A stretch of 64,000 nt of DNA from Bradyrhizobium diazoefficiens USDA 110 (lineage in GTDB: Bacteria > Pseudomonadota > Alphaproteobacteria > Rhizobiales > Xanthobacteraceae), in assembly GCF_000011365.1 (NCBI RefSeq), contig NC_004463.1:5752001-5816000 (forward strand), in the 5' to 3' direction. The notes under the pieces were generated by a model. That model saw only the letters and a program-made list of their open reading frames with translations. It had not been told where the DNA came from and ran no database searches. The position numbers were made by a program, and so were the translations under genes. Of the stretch, positions 17,219 through 25,387 are shown piece by piece; position 1 is the stretch's first letter; every line of letters begins with the position of its first letter.

Positions 17219-17339
17219 GCGCGGGTCATTGGCGGACGCTACGCGCTGGCATTATCGTGCTGCGGTCACCTCGCCGTCCTTCTTGACGAAGCGGCCCTAC
17301 CGGATCCTCCAGAATCCGGCACATTGGAAAATGTATGCG

Positions 17340-17515
17340 GCCGCGCGACAGCAAGCCAGCAAACCACCGCAAGGATCAGAAGACGTTCTCGTCGACCCCC
17401 AAAGTCAAAGCGCGGGCTACTTCCACCGGAGCTGGCGCAGTGTTGCGGACGATGGAACATCCGACCGCGACATCCGCTTTTGCCATGACCGGAAAGCTTG
17501 GTCGTCTAAGGCGAC
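17340..17515 (-). pseudogene. N-terminal remnant of a second PAP2 phosphatase gene
   Basis: The DNA aligns with 5577-5760 of the intact PAP2 gene over about 180 bases. Read on the minus strand it gives MAKADVAV, SIVRNTAPAP, VARALTLGVDENV (PAP2: ARFIARNTAPAPEMVARALTWGADEKV), then needs a frame change before WFAGLLSRG. The three catalytic motifs are absent. It has the same orientation and order relative to the cupin remnant as the intact operon, but a plus-strand MFS gene lies between them. Confidence 0.75.
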
Positions 17516-17641
17516 GCGCTTGGTACGGCTAGTTGGTCTTCGTGAGGTCACGCTCGGAATGCGAGCGAGGAATCTCTTGCAAGAGCATCCTTCACTTTCC
17601 TGGAACGGAAAGCCGCCGTTCCGGTTACTCCACCTTCAAGT

Positions 17642-18658
17642 GTGCTTGAGGCCCGGTCGGTTGATCGCCTGCCGAGGGGGGCCGAGTGGCAATATGAGCC
17701 GAAGTGGGACGACTTTCGCTGCCTTTTGATCCGAAGCGGATCGCGCCTTCGGATGCAGTCCAAATCGGGGCGAGAGCTTGCTCGTTACTTTCCGGAAGTG
17801 GCAGTCGCGGCCCTGAACCTTGCCGAAACACAATTTGCGCTGGACGGCGAGTTAGTCATTCCAATCGGCAAGCGCTTTTCGTTCGATGATCTGCTGCAGC
17901 GCATCCACCCAGCGGCAAGCCGCGTCAAACGGCTTGCCACGGAAACGCCGGCCGTATTTCTCGCGTTTGATCTTCTTGGCTGCGGGACCGACGACATTGC
18001 GGGGCTCCCGCTCACGAAACGGCGCCCTGCGCTGGAACGGTTCGCCAAACGGCATTTCAAGCGCAGCGAGATCTTTGTCCTCTCTCCGGCAAGTCGAAAT
18101 CATACCGATGCCGAACGGTGGCTCGCTCGGGCCGGTGGTGGTAGCGATGGTGTCATCGCCAAACGCATCGATCTTCCCTACCAGACCGGCAATCGCGAAG
18201 GCATGCGGATCAAACGCATCCGCTCCGCGGACTGCGTGATTGGGGGTTTTCGCTACGGAGAGAGGCGTACTGCCGGGCGCAAAGTCGTAGGCTCTCTCTT
18301 GTTGGGCCTCTATGATGAAAAGGGCCAATTGAACCATGTCGGGTTCACGTCCGGGCTCAAGTCTGCAGCGAAGGCGGCTTTGACGGATCAGCTTGAGACC
18401 ATCGTGAGCGACCACAGCTTCACCGGAAACGCGCCCGGCGGCCGCAGCCGGTGGTCGACCAAACGATCGACGGAATGGCAGTCGGTGAAACCGAAATTCG
18501 TTGTTGAAGTTTCCTATGACCACTCCACCGCCGGACGATTTCGCCACGGCACCACGATCATCCGGTGGCGTCCTGACAAAAAGCCGCGCCAATGCACTAT
18601 GGACCAACTTGAACAGTATTCGGTTCTGCCTGCGGCATTGCTTCGTGCTCCAGTGTAG
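17642..18658 (+). CDS. ATP-dependent DNA ligase (LigC-like), altered motif I
   Basis: A 338-residue ligase: an adenylation domain followed by an OB-fold (KPKFVVEVSYDHSTAGRFRHG, IIRWRPDKKP). Motif III (FLAFDLLG), motif IV (GGGSDGVIAKR) and the RIKR-type motif V are present. Motif I reads EPKWDDFR instead of KxDG: the nucleophilic Lys remains but the conserved Gly is Asp. The start is unclear: a GTG at 17642 is the first possible start in this part, yet homology (VTPPSSVLEARSVD) seems to continue upstream where no start codon is in frame. The gene may be decaying. It would act in non-homologous end joining or backup nick sealing. Confidence 0.7.
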   Translation: MLEARSVDRLPRGAEWQYEPKWDDFRCLLIRSGSRLRMQSKSGRELARYFPEVAVAALNLAETQFALDGELVIPIGKRFSFDDLLQRIHPAASRVKRLATETPAVFLAFDLLGCGTDDIAGLPLTKRRPALERFAKRHFKRSEIFVLSPASRNHTDAERWLARAGGGSDGVIAKRIDLPYQTGNREGMRIKRIRSADCVIGGFRYGERRTAGRKVVGSLLLGLYDEKGQLNHVGFTSGLKSAAKAALTDQLETIVSDHSFTGNAPGGRSRWSTKRSTEWQSVKPKFVVEVSYDHSTAGRFRHGTTIIRWRPDKKPRQCTMDQLEQYSVLPAALLRAPV

Positions 18659-19015
18659 GAACGTCTACGCCGGACAGCTTGGCTGCCCTCGCGCTCCCTC
18701 TCGACGTGCTGATCGCCGAAGACCGCCTCACCTGTCGCCGGTACGGTCCATCATGATCTGGATTGCCATGATCGTCCTCCTCGGAATGCTGATGGCCAAG
18801 GACCTGATCCAGTATCCAGCCGAAGCTATTTCCAGAGAAGAAGATTTTCATCGCGAACGCCTGTCGCCGACGTAGGTCAGTCGGCAGGTCAGACTGTTCG
18901 GCGAAGCGCACCTCGATCCTGCGGAGCGCTTTAGGGCCACGCCCGGCTTTGCCATGGCCGCGGCGACCGCGTCGGGTCGCCCGTCTCCCTGCGCAGCTCC
19001 ATCATTCGCCCTCCG
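18659..19015. other. Intergenic stretch with one doubtful 40-codon frame
   Basis: The only candidate is an ATG at 18753 giving a 40-residue peptide with a hydrophobic start (MIWIAMIVLLGMLMAKDL), but no ribosome site precedes it. I see nothing else here. Confidence 0.35.
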
Positions 19016-19241
19016 CTAACGCCGACGGGCTACCAATACTCCCAATAAGAACGCCAGCAAGAGCGATTGCAGCGGCGCCTCCACGGCCATCTTGCGCAAA
19101 CGGTCGGACAACCGCAGTGCTGTCTGTTGGGAATCCGGCTCGCGTCGGCCTGGCGTCCCTACCACATCCCTCTCGCCGCATCGCTTCGAAACCGAGCTCA
19201 ATACCGCCCTGATCGTTCACGAGGACAGAGGCTTCCGTCAT
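19016..19241 (-). pseudogene. Possible frameshifted small membrane protein
   Basis: An ATG at 19241 has a good GAGGGAG ribosome site and begins MTEASVLVNDQGGIELGFEA. The frame soon becomes unlike protein. In the next frame the sequence LSDRLRKMAVEAPLQSLLLA followed by FLLGVLVARRR and a stop looks like the C-terminal membrane helix of the small amphipathic membrane proteins often encoded near rhizobial stress genes. A single frame change between residues 25 and 40 would join them. This is suggestive only. Confidence 0.4.
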
Positions 19242-19570
19242 TGCAGAGGCTCCCTCATGTCCATGCGCGTCCTCCCTGTGGTCGTAGCGAAGCAATTGCC
19301 CCCTGGACATCTTGGTTTCTAGTGACCGCACGTGTCCTCGCGCTCTTCGAAGTAGTCAACCCTTACGTCGACAACTCGCCGCCGATGCCCTATCCAGCGC
19401 CTATGATCCGAAACACGGAAGCCGGAAGCGAGATGACGCTGATGCACGAGGGAATGCCACCACCGCCGCGCACAGGTGGCCCGCCAGTCACCAACATTCG
19501 CAATACGTCACAGCCGCAGGAGCGGTTGGCTCAAGCCTCAGAACCGCTGCTCCAGCTAGGTGGCCTGCAA

Positions 19571-19603
19571 ACAAAAAGTCGCGCCGAGAGGAATAGGCGC
19601 GAC
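19571..19603 (-). terminator. Rho-independent terminator
   Basis: On the minus strand an 8-bp perfect stem (GTCGCGCC / GGCGCGAC) with a 10-base loop is followed by TTTTTGT. It lies 28 bases past the stop of the small secreted protein gene at 19631. Confidence 0.85.
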
Positions 19604-19630
19604 CCTTCTCGAATTCGCCAAGGCCGTCGG

Positions 19631-19894
19631 TTACTTCTCTTTGATAACGGTCGTGCTGCTGCTACCAACAGTGCCTTCCTCGCAGACTTTGGTCTGCTTG
19701 ATGCGGTCTTCAGCTTCCACGCGGGTCTTGAAGGCCATCGGACCGATCTGCGTCACGACTTCCTTGTCCGCCGGACGTGTGGTGGTAATCGTGCATTGAT
19801 GGCTCGGACCTTGTACGACGTAGTACTCATCTGCTAATGCTGGGGCGGCGCATCCGATGATTAATGCGCCAGCAAGAAGAAGTGGTGCTTTCAT
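19631..19894 (-). CDS. Small secreted protein of unknown function
   Basis: An 87-residue protein with a clean signal peptide (MKAPLLLAGALIIGCAAPALADE). The mature part has two cysteines (HQCTI, KVCEE) that could form a disulfide and ends in a Ser/Thr/Lys-rich tail. GGAGAGG precedes the ATG and a strong terminator follows, so it is probably a one-gene transcript. I recall similar short proteins in Bradyrhizobium but know no function. Confidence 0.7.
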   Translation of the reverse strand: MKAPLLLAGALIIGCAAPALADEYYVVQGPSHQCTITTTRPADKEVVTQIGPMAFKTRVEAEDRIKQTKVCEEGTVGSSSTTVIKEK

Positions 19895-20674
19895 TGTCGC
19901 CTCTCCATTTTGTACTGCCGAATGGAGGACGAGTGCGATCAAGAGAAACGCCGTGCGCTACTGCGCACACGATCGCTCATCCTTCATCCCCTCGGCGGTT
20001 CTGTAACTCGCCCGACAGTTCGGAGTTCCCCGATTTGTGATGGATCCAAGCCAGCACCAAACCTGCTGAGAGGTTGGTGCGCTATCCGCTAATTCAGTTT
20101 GCCCTTTTGGGCACCGGGCGATGGATGTGTGGCCTTCGCCGAACTGCGCGCCTCCATCGGGTCAGCCAGCATCCGGAAAAGCACTTTTTCCGCAGTCTCA
20201 ACGATCCACACTCTTTCAATGCCGGGAAGGGCCACGCTGTCCGCGGCCGGACTTCCGGCGAGATGAATCATGTTTCGCACGGGCCGTTGCTCAGGAGTGG
20301 CGCCCCGTCTCGACCACTACCAGGTCGCCCTCTGACCGTCAGCATCAGCCCGTCGGCGTCGATCCATAACCCTGTCGCTGCAAGCCGCTCGAGCAAACGC
20401 AAACTCAAGTGCCAATGGGAGTCGAAACGGTAGTTGATTTTGAATCGAAACTGCAGTCGTACGTCATTCAGACGCCGAATGCCGATCCCATGGCATCGGA
20501 GTGGATGCACTCTCTTGCTTCAATTGCGATGACCGCGTGGCGACGACAGATCGGAGCTTCATCCTCTACGACCAGCACGCGAACGGGATCGCCCACTTCC
20601 AAATCTCCTTTCCCTCGCCTTACGGCCGCGCGCCGCGTTCGCGGCAGACCCGGCATCGGACAGCTCGTGCCGCC
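19895..20674. other. Gene-poor stretch with a possible receiver-domain scrap
   Basis: No convincing gene. On the minus strand, near 20549-20596, a GTG with AAGGAG upstream starts VGDPVRVLVVEDEAPI, the usual opening of a CheY-like receiver, but the frame loses any resemblance after 16 residues. Further down (20268-20400, minus) LLERLAATGLWIDADGLMLT looks protein-like without an identifiable start. This fits old gene debris. Confidence 0.4.
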
Positions 20675-21013
20675 TCAAGCCACCGGCACGCCGTAGTAGG
20701 CGTTCACGGAGCGCGTGGTGGCGGGGTCGCTCCAATTCCAACTGCTCTCGTCGGCATACTGGGTGATGCCGGTGACATAGCCGCCGAGGTTGGTGTCGTA
20801 CTTCAGCGCCTGCCAGGGCAGCGGATAGTGATCGTCGCCGATGCCGAGCAGGCCGCCGAAGCTCAGCACCGCGTACGACACCTTGCCGCTGATCTTGTCG
20901 ATCATGACGCGCTCGACGTAGCCGACCTTTTCGCCGTCGACCCCGTAGACATTCGTGCCCTCGACCTTGTCGCTTCCGATCAGGCTGAAGGTCTCGCGAT
21001 CTTCCATGGTCAT
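20675..21013 (-). CDS. PRC-barrel domain protein
   Basis: A 112-residue soluble protein. The PRC barrel spans residues 8-75 (FSLIGSDKVEGTNVYGVDGE, VGYVERVMID, SYAVLSFGGLLGIGD, YPLPWQALKYD). PRC-barrel proteins bind RNA-processing or membrane partners; short rhizobial ones are often stress induced, but a mechanism is not established. GGGAGG lies at good distance from the ATG. It stands just outside the heat-shock gene block and is transcribed away from the small plus-strand gene at 21117. Confidence 0.8.
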   Translation of the reverse strand: MTMEDRETFSLIGSDKVEGTNVYGVDGEKVGYVERVMIDKISGKVSYAVLSFGGLLGIGDDHYPLPWQALKYDTNLGGYVTGITQYADESSWNWSDPATTRSVNAYYGVPVA

Positions 21014-21116
21014 GTTGACCTCCCGGATGTTGTCTTCTGGAGTCAACGGGAGGACGATGGCCCCGTTCCTGGCTGAAAGCGTCGGTGGCCTTGTTCTGGA
21101 TGAGCGGAGTTCGAGG

Positions 21117-21308
21117 ATGGAGCTGGCCGAGCTGGAGCGCGAATTTTTGAGGAAGCTGCTCGGCGAATCCTGGGTCAGCCCGCCGATGTTCGACCATGAG
21201 ATCGTGGCACGGCTGGTGGAGCTGGGTCTCGTGGAAACCGAGCCGCTTCCATCTGGCGATATCGAATACCGGATCACTGACGCGGGCCGAGCGGCGGCTA
21301 CCGCGTAA
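21117..21308 (+). CDS. Small winged-helix-like protein
   Basis: A 63-residue protein: MELAELEREFLRKLLGESWV, then DHEIVARLVELGLVETEPLP and IEYRITDAGRAA. The pattern of a helix pair followed by a beta wing ending in TDAGRA is typical of small winged-helix folds, similar in its end to the 138-residue protein at 35220. GGAG stands 7 bases before the ATG. It could be a DNA-binding regulator, but no partner gene is evident. Confidence 0.55.
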   Translation: MELAELEREFLRKLLGESWVSPPMFDHEIVARLVELGLVETEPLPSGDIEYRITDAGRAAATA

Positions 21309-21501
21309 ACGTAGATCGGCAGATGCAGCAGGTCCTGAAGGGCATCGGCCGGTGATCAAAAGGGTGGAACGGAGGCAAGGCTGGGGCGGCATCGTCGGAG
21401 CTTGCACGGCACTAGGCCGCACACGCCTCAGGACCAGCCACGGGGAGTGCGGATCTTAGCGCCCTGTGATGGCGATCGCCGGACAAGGACGCCGACGGAA
21501 T

Positions 21502-22734
21502 TCAGGCCTCCAGCCCCAGGCTCGCGCCACATCCTGAAGTTCGTTTTTGCTTCGCCCCCGCTGCGCCCTTCCGACGACCTTCTTCGGGTCGCATGATGAC
21601 CTGTTCAAGCGCATCCAGCCGACCTATCGCGGGCGACCCTTCCAAACTACGCGCGGCCTTCGCGGATAAGGCGGCAACGGCCGAAATCTTGGTCTGCCGC
21701 GCAGCGTGGCTACGGAGAATGGAGTGGTAAATTTTCACGTAGTCCGATGCCATGCGACGGGAGGAGAACCGCTCCTCGAAGCGCATCCGGATCGCTTTCC
21801 GGTCCAACGCCAACAGCTCTGGAATGGCCTGCACCGCCTCATCGAGGCTTGAGACGATGCGCCCGGTCAGCCCGTCCTCGACGATCTCCGGGACCGATCC
21901 GCAGCGGAAGGCAAGCACCGGCGTTCCGCAGGCCATGGCCTCGATCATGACCAGCCCGAACGGCTCGGGCCAATCGATGGGGAAAAGCAATCCGGCCGCC
22001 CGGCCGAGAAACTCGGTCTTGGCGCTCTCGTTGATCTCGCCAACGAACTCGACGTCCGTCCCGTTCAAGAGTGGCGCGATGACCTGCTGGAAGTAGGCCT
22101 CGTCGACCTTATCAACCTTCGCCGCAATCTTAAGCGGCACGCCCGCAGCCCGCGCAATGGCAATGGCGCGGTCGGGCCGTTTCTCGGGCGAGATGCGACC
22201 AAGAAACGCAAGGTAGCCGCCCGCCGACGTCCAGGTCGACTTGTGAAGATCGACCGGGATGCCGTGATATACGGTTCCGACGAATTTCGCGCTGGGCAAT
22301 GGCGCCCGTTGCGCGTTGGAGATGGAGATCAGCGGCATCTCCGAAAACCAGCGATAGAACGGCATGTGATCGGCAAGGTCCTGCCGGCCATGCAGCGTCG
22401 TCACTGTCCGTCCGGACTCCGATCGGAACAGAGGAAAGTGCAAGTAGTCGACGTGAAAGTGCAGGATGTCGAAATCGTCAGCGCGCTCCCGCACCTTGTC
22501 GAGCATCAGCGCGTGATGCGGGATCGGGTCGCGGGCGTCCGGATCGAGGCGCAACGCCCGGGGCACGCACGGAACGAGTTCGGCGGAGGTGATGGAATCG
22601 CCGCTGGCGAAAAGCGTGACCTGATGACCTTGCCTGATCAGCTCCTCGGTCAAATATGAAACGACCCGCTCCGTTCCGCCATACAGCCGTGGCGGGACGC
22701 TCTCGAAGAGCGGCGCAATCTGCGCGATCCTCAT
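21502..22734 (-). CDS. Glycosyltransferase family 4
   Basis: A 410-residue GT-B enzyme. The acceptor domain begins MRIAQIAPLFESVPPRLYGGTERVVSYL, and the donor domain carries FLGRISPEKRPDRAI and the EPFGLVMIEAMACGTPVLAF motif with the EX7E glutamates that bind the sugar nucleotide. It resembles cytoplasmic GT4 enzymes that make glycans or glycolipids from UDP- or GDP-sugars; the acceptor is unknown. The start overlaps the preceding stop (ATGA at 22731-22734), making it the last gene of the Hsp20-led transcript. The C-terminal 60 residues are basic and probably disordered. Confidence 0.85.
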   Translation of the reverse strand: MRIAQIAPLFESVPPRLYGGTERVVSYLTEELIRQGHQVTLFASGDSITSAELVPCVPRALRLDPDARDPIPHHALMLDKVRERADDFDILHFHVDYLHFPLFRSESGRTVTTLHGRQDLADHMPFYRWFSEMPLISISNAQRAPLPSAKFVGTVYHGIPVDLHKSTWTSAGGYLAFLGRISPEKRPDRAIAIARAAGVPLKIAAKVDKVDEAYFQQVIAPLLNGTDVEFVGEINESAKTEFLGRAAGLLFPIDWPEPFGLVMIEAMACGTPVLAFRCGSVPEIVEDGLTGRIVSSLDEAVQAIPELLALDRKAIRMRFEERFSSRRMASDYVKIYHSILRSHAARQTKISAVAALSAKAARSLEGSPAIGRLDALEQVIMRPEEGRRKGAAGAKQKRTSGCGASLGLEA

Positions 22735-22952
22735 TCATTCCTCCCGTACAGCCAGTCACACCCGTTAAAGGCCGACGCCAGTTCAGTGGCCCCGAGCGCG
22801 GGGATGACCCGCGAGCCGTCGGTCTGGACGTGGCGCGCCTGCACGGGCTTCTTTCTGTCGATGCTCCAGGTCTTCGCATCCTGTTGCAACCGGCTCGTCC
22901 AGCGCTGCTCCAGACGGTCGATTACGTAACGGGGTAGACGGATATCTTCCAT
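22731..22952 (-). CDS. Small hypothetical protein in Hsp20 operon
   Basis: A 73-residue soluble protein (MEDIRLPRYVIDRLEQRWTS, rich in Arg and Trp). GAGGAGGATCCC precedes the ATG. It begins 10 bases after the DUF-like gene upstream and overlaps the glycosyltransferase start by four bases. I do not recognise a family. Its tight packing suggests its dose is tied to the Hsp20 and glycosyltransferase products. Confidence 0.65.
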   Translation of the reverse strand: MEDIRLPRYVIDRLEQRWTSRLQQDAKTWSIDRKKPVQARHVQTDGSRVIPALGATELASAFNGCDWLYGRNE

Positions 22953-22962
22953 GGGATCCTCC

Positions 22963-23292
22963 TCACGCCGCCAGCACCCGCGACGTGGAAAACCGTCGCT
23001 TTGGCTTTCCGCCGGGCGGATTTCGCGGATTGCGTGGGCCGCCATCCAGATCGCATAATGCATCCAGGATGGCATCGATGCTGACAGGCGCCTTCAGTCC
23101 ATGGGGCGCACGAAGCCCCGGACATGACGCAATCGCCGACGCGTCGGAAGCCCAGGAGGCGAGGATCGCCCGCTTCTCGGCCAGCGAAAGCGACGGATGC
23201 CTAACCACGTCCTTGGGATGCTCGAAGACGGTGCCGGGGTGCAGGAGCGCTTGGAAGTCGAAGACGTTGTCGGTGGCGGTCGTCGGCCGCAT
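22963..23292 (-). CDS. Hypothetical protein, shares a tail domain with the NDUFS4-like fusion
   Basis: A 109-residue soluble protein. Its central pattern (HPKDVVRHPSLSLAEKRAIL, ASWASDASAI, VSIDAILDALCDLDGG) is shared with residues 165-225 of the protein at 25388 (DPHQVLLDSNLSPTRKRDIL, RRWALHASQ, LQEVIDALLDLEE). So it looks like a stand-alone version of that C-terminal domain, helical and of unknown function. GGGAGGAAAAC precedes the ATG. It lies 67 bases after the Hsp20 gene. Confidence 0.7.
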   Translation of the reverse strand: MRPTTATDNVFDFQALLHPGTVFEHPKDVVRHPSLSLAEKRAILASWASDASAIASCPGLRAPHGLKAPVSIDAILDALCDLDGGPRNPRNPPGGKPKRRFSTSRVLAA

Positions 23293-23359
23293 GTTTTCCT
23301 CCCTTCGAAGACGAGTGGATGGACGGCCCGTAGACCGGGCCGCCGCAATACGTACTGGT

Positions 23360-23815
23360 TCAAGCCGCCCTGGATTCGAGCTTGTGCAGGTTGTCCGACG
23401 TCGCTCCATTGATGGCGATCCGTCGCGGCTTCATGGCCTCGGGAATCTCCCGGACGAGTTCGATCTTGAGCAGACCGTTGTCGAAGGACGCGTTCTTGAC
23501 CTGAACGTAGTCGGCCAGGTTGAACTGGCGCTTGAACGCGCGGGTCGAGATGCCGCGGTACATAAATTCGCGTTCAGTCTTGTCCGTCTTGTTGCCCTCG
23601 ATCGTCACGACGTTCTGCTCGGCCGTCACCGAGATTTCGTCGGGAGAGAAGCCGGCCACCGCGAGCGAAATCTGGTAGCGATCGTCGCCGAGCCGTTCGA
23701 TGTTGTAGGGCGGGTAATTGTCCTCGGTCGCGCGCTGGGCGGATTCAGCGAGGTCGAAAAGGCGGTCGAAACCGATGGTCGAACGCCAGAGCGGTGAGAA
23801 GTCGTAACTGCGCAT
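23360..23815 (-). CDS. Small heat-shock protein Hsp20 (class A)
   Basis: A 151-residue chaperone of the alpha-crystallin type. N-terminal arm MRSYDFSPLWRSTIGFDRLF, alpha-crystallin domain about residues 35-125 with the signature GLLKIELVREIP, and a short tail with the RIAI motif that locks oligomers. It holds unfolding proteins for refolding by GroEL or DnaK. The leader is a ROSE thermometer behind a CTTGAAA/TAATTT promoter. It heads an apparent operon with three further genes down to the glycosyltransferase at 21502. Confidence 0.93.
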   Translation of the reverse strand: MRSYDFSPLWRSTIGFDRLFDLAESAQRATEDNYPPYNIERLGDDRYQISLAVAGFSPDEISVTAEQNVVTIEGNKTDKTEREFMYRGISTRAFKRQFNLADYVQVKNASFDNGLLKIELVREIPEAMKPRRIAINGATSDNLHKLESRAA

Positions 23816-23933
23816 AGCCAGATCCTCCACGGAGCAAAATGGTTACGAGCGGCACCGGACACGACCGGTGCCCGTCTCTGGATTCGCCGAGCCCGTCAGG
23901 CGCCCGGAGAGCCGCCCTGCGGCGGCGACTCGA
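23816..23933 (-). promoter_or_regulatory. ROSE-type RNA thermometer leader
   Basis: The leader of the Hsp20 gene at 23815. It is GC-rich with several possible hairpins (GCCGCCGCAGGGCGGC; CCGGTCGTGTCCGG). It ends with TTGCTC (23832-23837 on the plus strand as GAGCAA) facing GGAGGA (23823-23828), the ROSE hallmark in which UUGCU masks the ribosome site until heat melts the pairing. Confidence 0.85.
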
Positions 23934-23961
23934 AAATTAGAGAAACCGAGTTTGGTTTCAA
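23934..23961 (-). promoter_or_regulatory. Hsp20 promoter (TTGAAA-16-TAATTT)
   Basis: TTGAAA (minus strand, 23961-23956) and TAATTT (23939-23934) are separated by exactly 16 bases. The same design stands before three other Hsp20 genes in this window. It is a housekeeping-sigma-like promoter, as expected when control is at the RNA thermometer. Confidence 0.75.
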
Positions 23962-24158
23962 GGGAGGGCCGGAAAATTTTCAGCCATCCGGGGCCGTCTA
24001 GATAACGGGCTTCCGCAGTGCCACCAGGGCGGGGCTACATGAGGCCCGCTCCGAGTCTTTGCCCGTCGTCGGCCGACGCGGCGATGTTCGACTTTCCAGG
24101 AGCCTTCGTGTGGCATGACCGGTCCGTCGGCCGGTCGCTTCTCTGTCCTACACTCCTC

Positions 24159-24186
24159 TTGAAACAAAATCGCCCCATCCTAGTTT
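24159..24186 (+). promoter_or_regulatory. Hsp20 promoter (TTGAAA-16-TAGTTT)
   Basis: TTGAAA at 24159-24164, 16-base spacer, TAGTTT at 24181-24186. It is about 110 bases upstream of the Hsp20 start at 24297. It is divergent from the matching minus-strand promoter at 23934-23961, with about 200 bases between them. Confidence 0.75.
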
Positions 24187-24296
24187 TTGTGCAGCCACGC
24201 GGGAGCGTGGCGCCGGATGCCTCTCGGGTCCGGCAGACGCCATCGGGCAGAATCCGATGTTGCTCCTATCCATATTGCTCAGAGGAGGATGTGGTT
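24187..24296 (+). promoter_or_regulatory. ROSE-type RNA thermometer leader
   Basis: The 5' leader of the Hsp20 gene at 24297. TTGCTC (24275-24280) lies three bases before GGAGGA (24284-24289), so they form the small temperature-sensitive hairpin. Upstream, GCCACGCGGGAGCGTGGC is a perfect stem-loop. Confidence 0.85.
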
Positions 24297-24749
24297 ATGA
24301 GAACCTACGATCTATCACCCTTCTGGCGTTCGACCATCGGGTTCGACCGCCTCTTAAATCTGGTGAACGATACGGTAGACAACGGCGACACTTACCCGCC
24401 GTATGATATCGAGCGCACCAGCGAGGACCAGTACCGGATTTCGCTGGCGCTGGTCGGCTTCACCCCGGACGACGTGGCGATCACCGCAGAGCGCTCGACG
24501 CTCACGGTCGAAGGCCGCAAGACCGACGAGGATGAACGCGACTACCTGTATCGTGGAATCTCCGTCCGGCCCTTCCGGCGCGTATTCAACCTGGCCGACT
24601 ACGTCCAGGTCAAGGACGCGACGTTCGAAGACGGCCTGCTCAAGATTGCCCTGACTCGGGAAATGCCGGAGGCGCTGAAGCCGCGTCAAATCGCGATCGA
24701 CGTTGCCGGCAACGACCACCAGAGGAGCGATCGGACGCAGGCGGCCTGA
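24297..24749 (+). CDS. Small heat-shock protein Hsp20 (class A)
   Basis: A 150-residue chaperone, MRTYDLSPFWRSTIGFDRLL at the N-terminus, alpha-crystallin core about residues 35-125 with DGLLKIALTREMP, and an RQIAID tail motif. It is close in sequence to the three other class A proteins here. It is translated from a ROSE leader. A class C Hsp20 gene follows after 93 bases, and the two probably share a transcript. Confidence 0.93.
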   Translation: MRTYDLSPFWRSTIGFDRLLNLVNDTVDNGDTYPPYDIERTSEDQYRISLALVGFTPDDVAITAERSTLTVEGRKTDEDERDYLYRGISVRPFRRVFNLADYVQVKDATFEDGLLKIALTREMPEALKPRQIAIDVAGNDHQRSDRTQAA

Positions 24750-24842
24750 CACTGGCTGCTGCCCATCGAACCGCTGCGCGGCTAGGTCCGCGCTGCGGAC
24801 TGCTGGCCCATTGACGACCAAACCCAAGAAAGGAGGACCACA

Positions 24843-25334
24843 ATGGCACTACGCGAACTCATTCCGTGGAACAACGGCTCCCGCAATCTGCCTGCGCGAC
24901 GCACCGAGGTAGACAACCCGTTTCTCTCGCTGCATCGCGAGATGAATCGGCTGTTCGACGACGTGTTTCGCGGCGTCGATATCGGCCAGTTCGCCCCGCC
25001 GGCGACAATGGGGTGGCCGAGCGTCGAGTTCAACGAGACCGACAAGGAAGTGAAAGTTATCGCCGAGCTTCCCGGCATCGAACAGAAAGACGTCGAGGTC
25101 GAACTTGCCGACGGCGTGCTGACGATCAGCGGCGAGAAGAAGAGCGAAACGAAAGACAAGGAGCGTCGCTTCAGCGAGCGCTACTACGGACGTTTCGAGC
25201 GGCGCATTCCCGTCGACGACGTCGACCAGGATAAAGTCGCCGCGTCCTTCAAGGACGGGATCCTCACCGTCACGCTGCCGAAGTCGCCTACGGAACAGCG
25301 GAAGGTGAAAAGGATCGCAATCAACGGAAAGTAA
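24843..25334 (+). CDS. Small heat-shock protein Hsp20 (class C type)
   Basis: A 163-residue chaperone of a different subgroup: MALRELIPWNNGSRNLPARR, then NPFLSLHREMNRLFDDVFRG, an alpha-crystallin domain about residues 50-150 with KDGILTVTLPKSP, and tail RIAINGK. No ROSE leader precedes it; it has a plain strong site, AAAGGAGGACCACA. It likely depends on read-through from the thermometer-controlled Hsp20 gene upstream. Class A and C proteins are reported to form separate oligomers in rhizobia. Confidence 0.93.
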   Translation: MALRELIPWNNGSRNLPARRTEVDNPFLSLHREMNRLFDDVFRGVDIGQFAPPATMGWPSVEFNETDKEVKVIAELPGIEQKDVEVELADGVLTISGEKKSETKDKERRFSERYYGRFERRIPVDDVDQDKVAASFKDGILTVTLPKSPTEQRKVKRIAINGK

Positions 25335-25387
25335 GACGAAGCGGACGGGAGCCCAGCTCCCGCCCGCCCGGCTCGAAGGAGGCGTTC

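Noticed and set aside
20089..20510. Small minus-strand frames reading LLERLAATGLWIDADGL and VWIVETAEKVLFRMLADP
   Set aside because: They look partly protein-like but lack starts, ribosome sites and an identifiable family; kept only as debris in the gap description.
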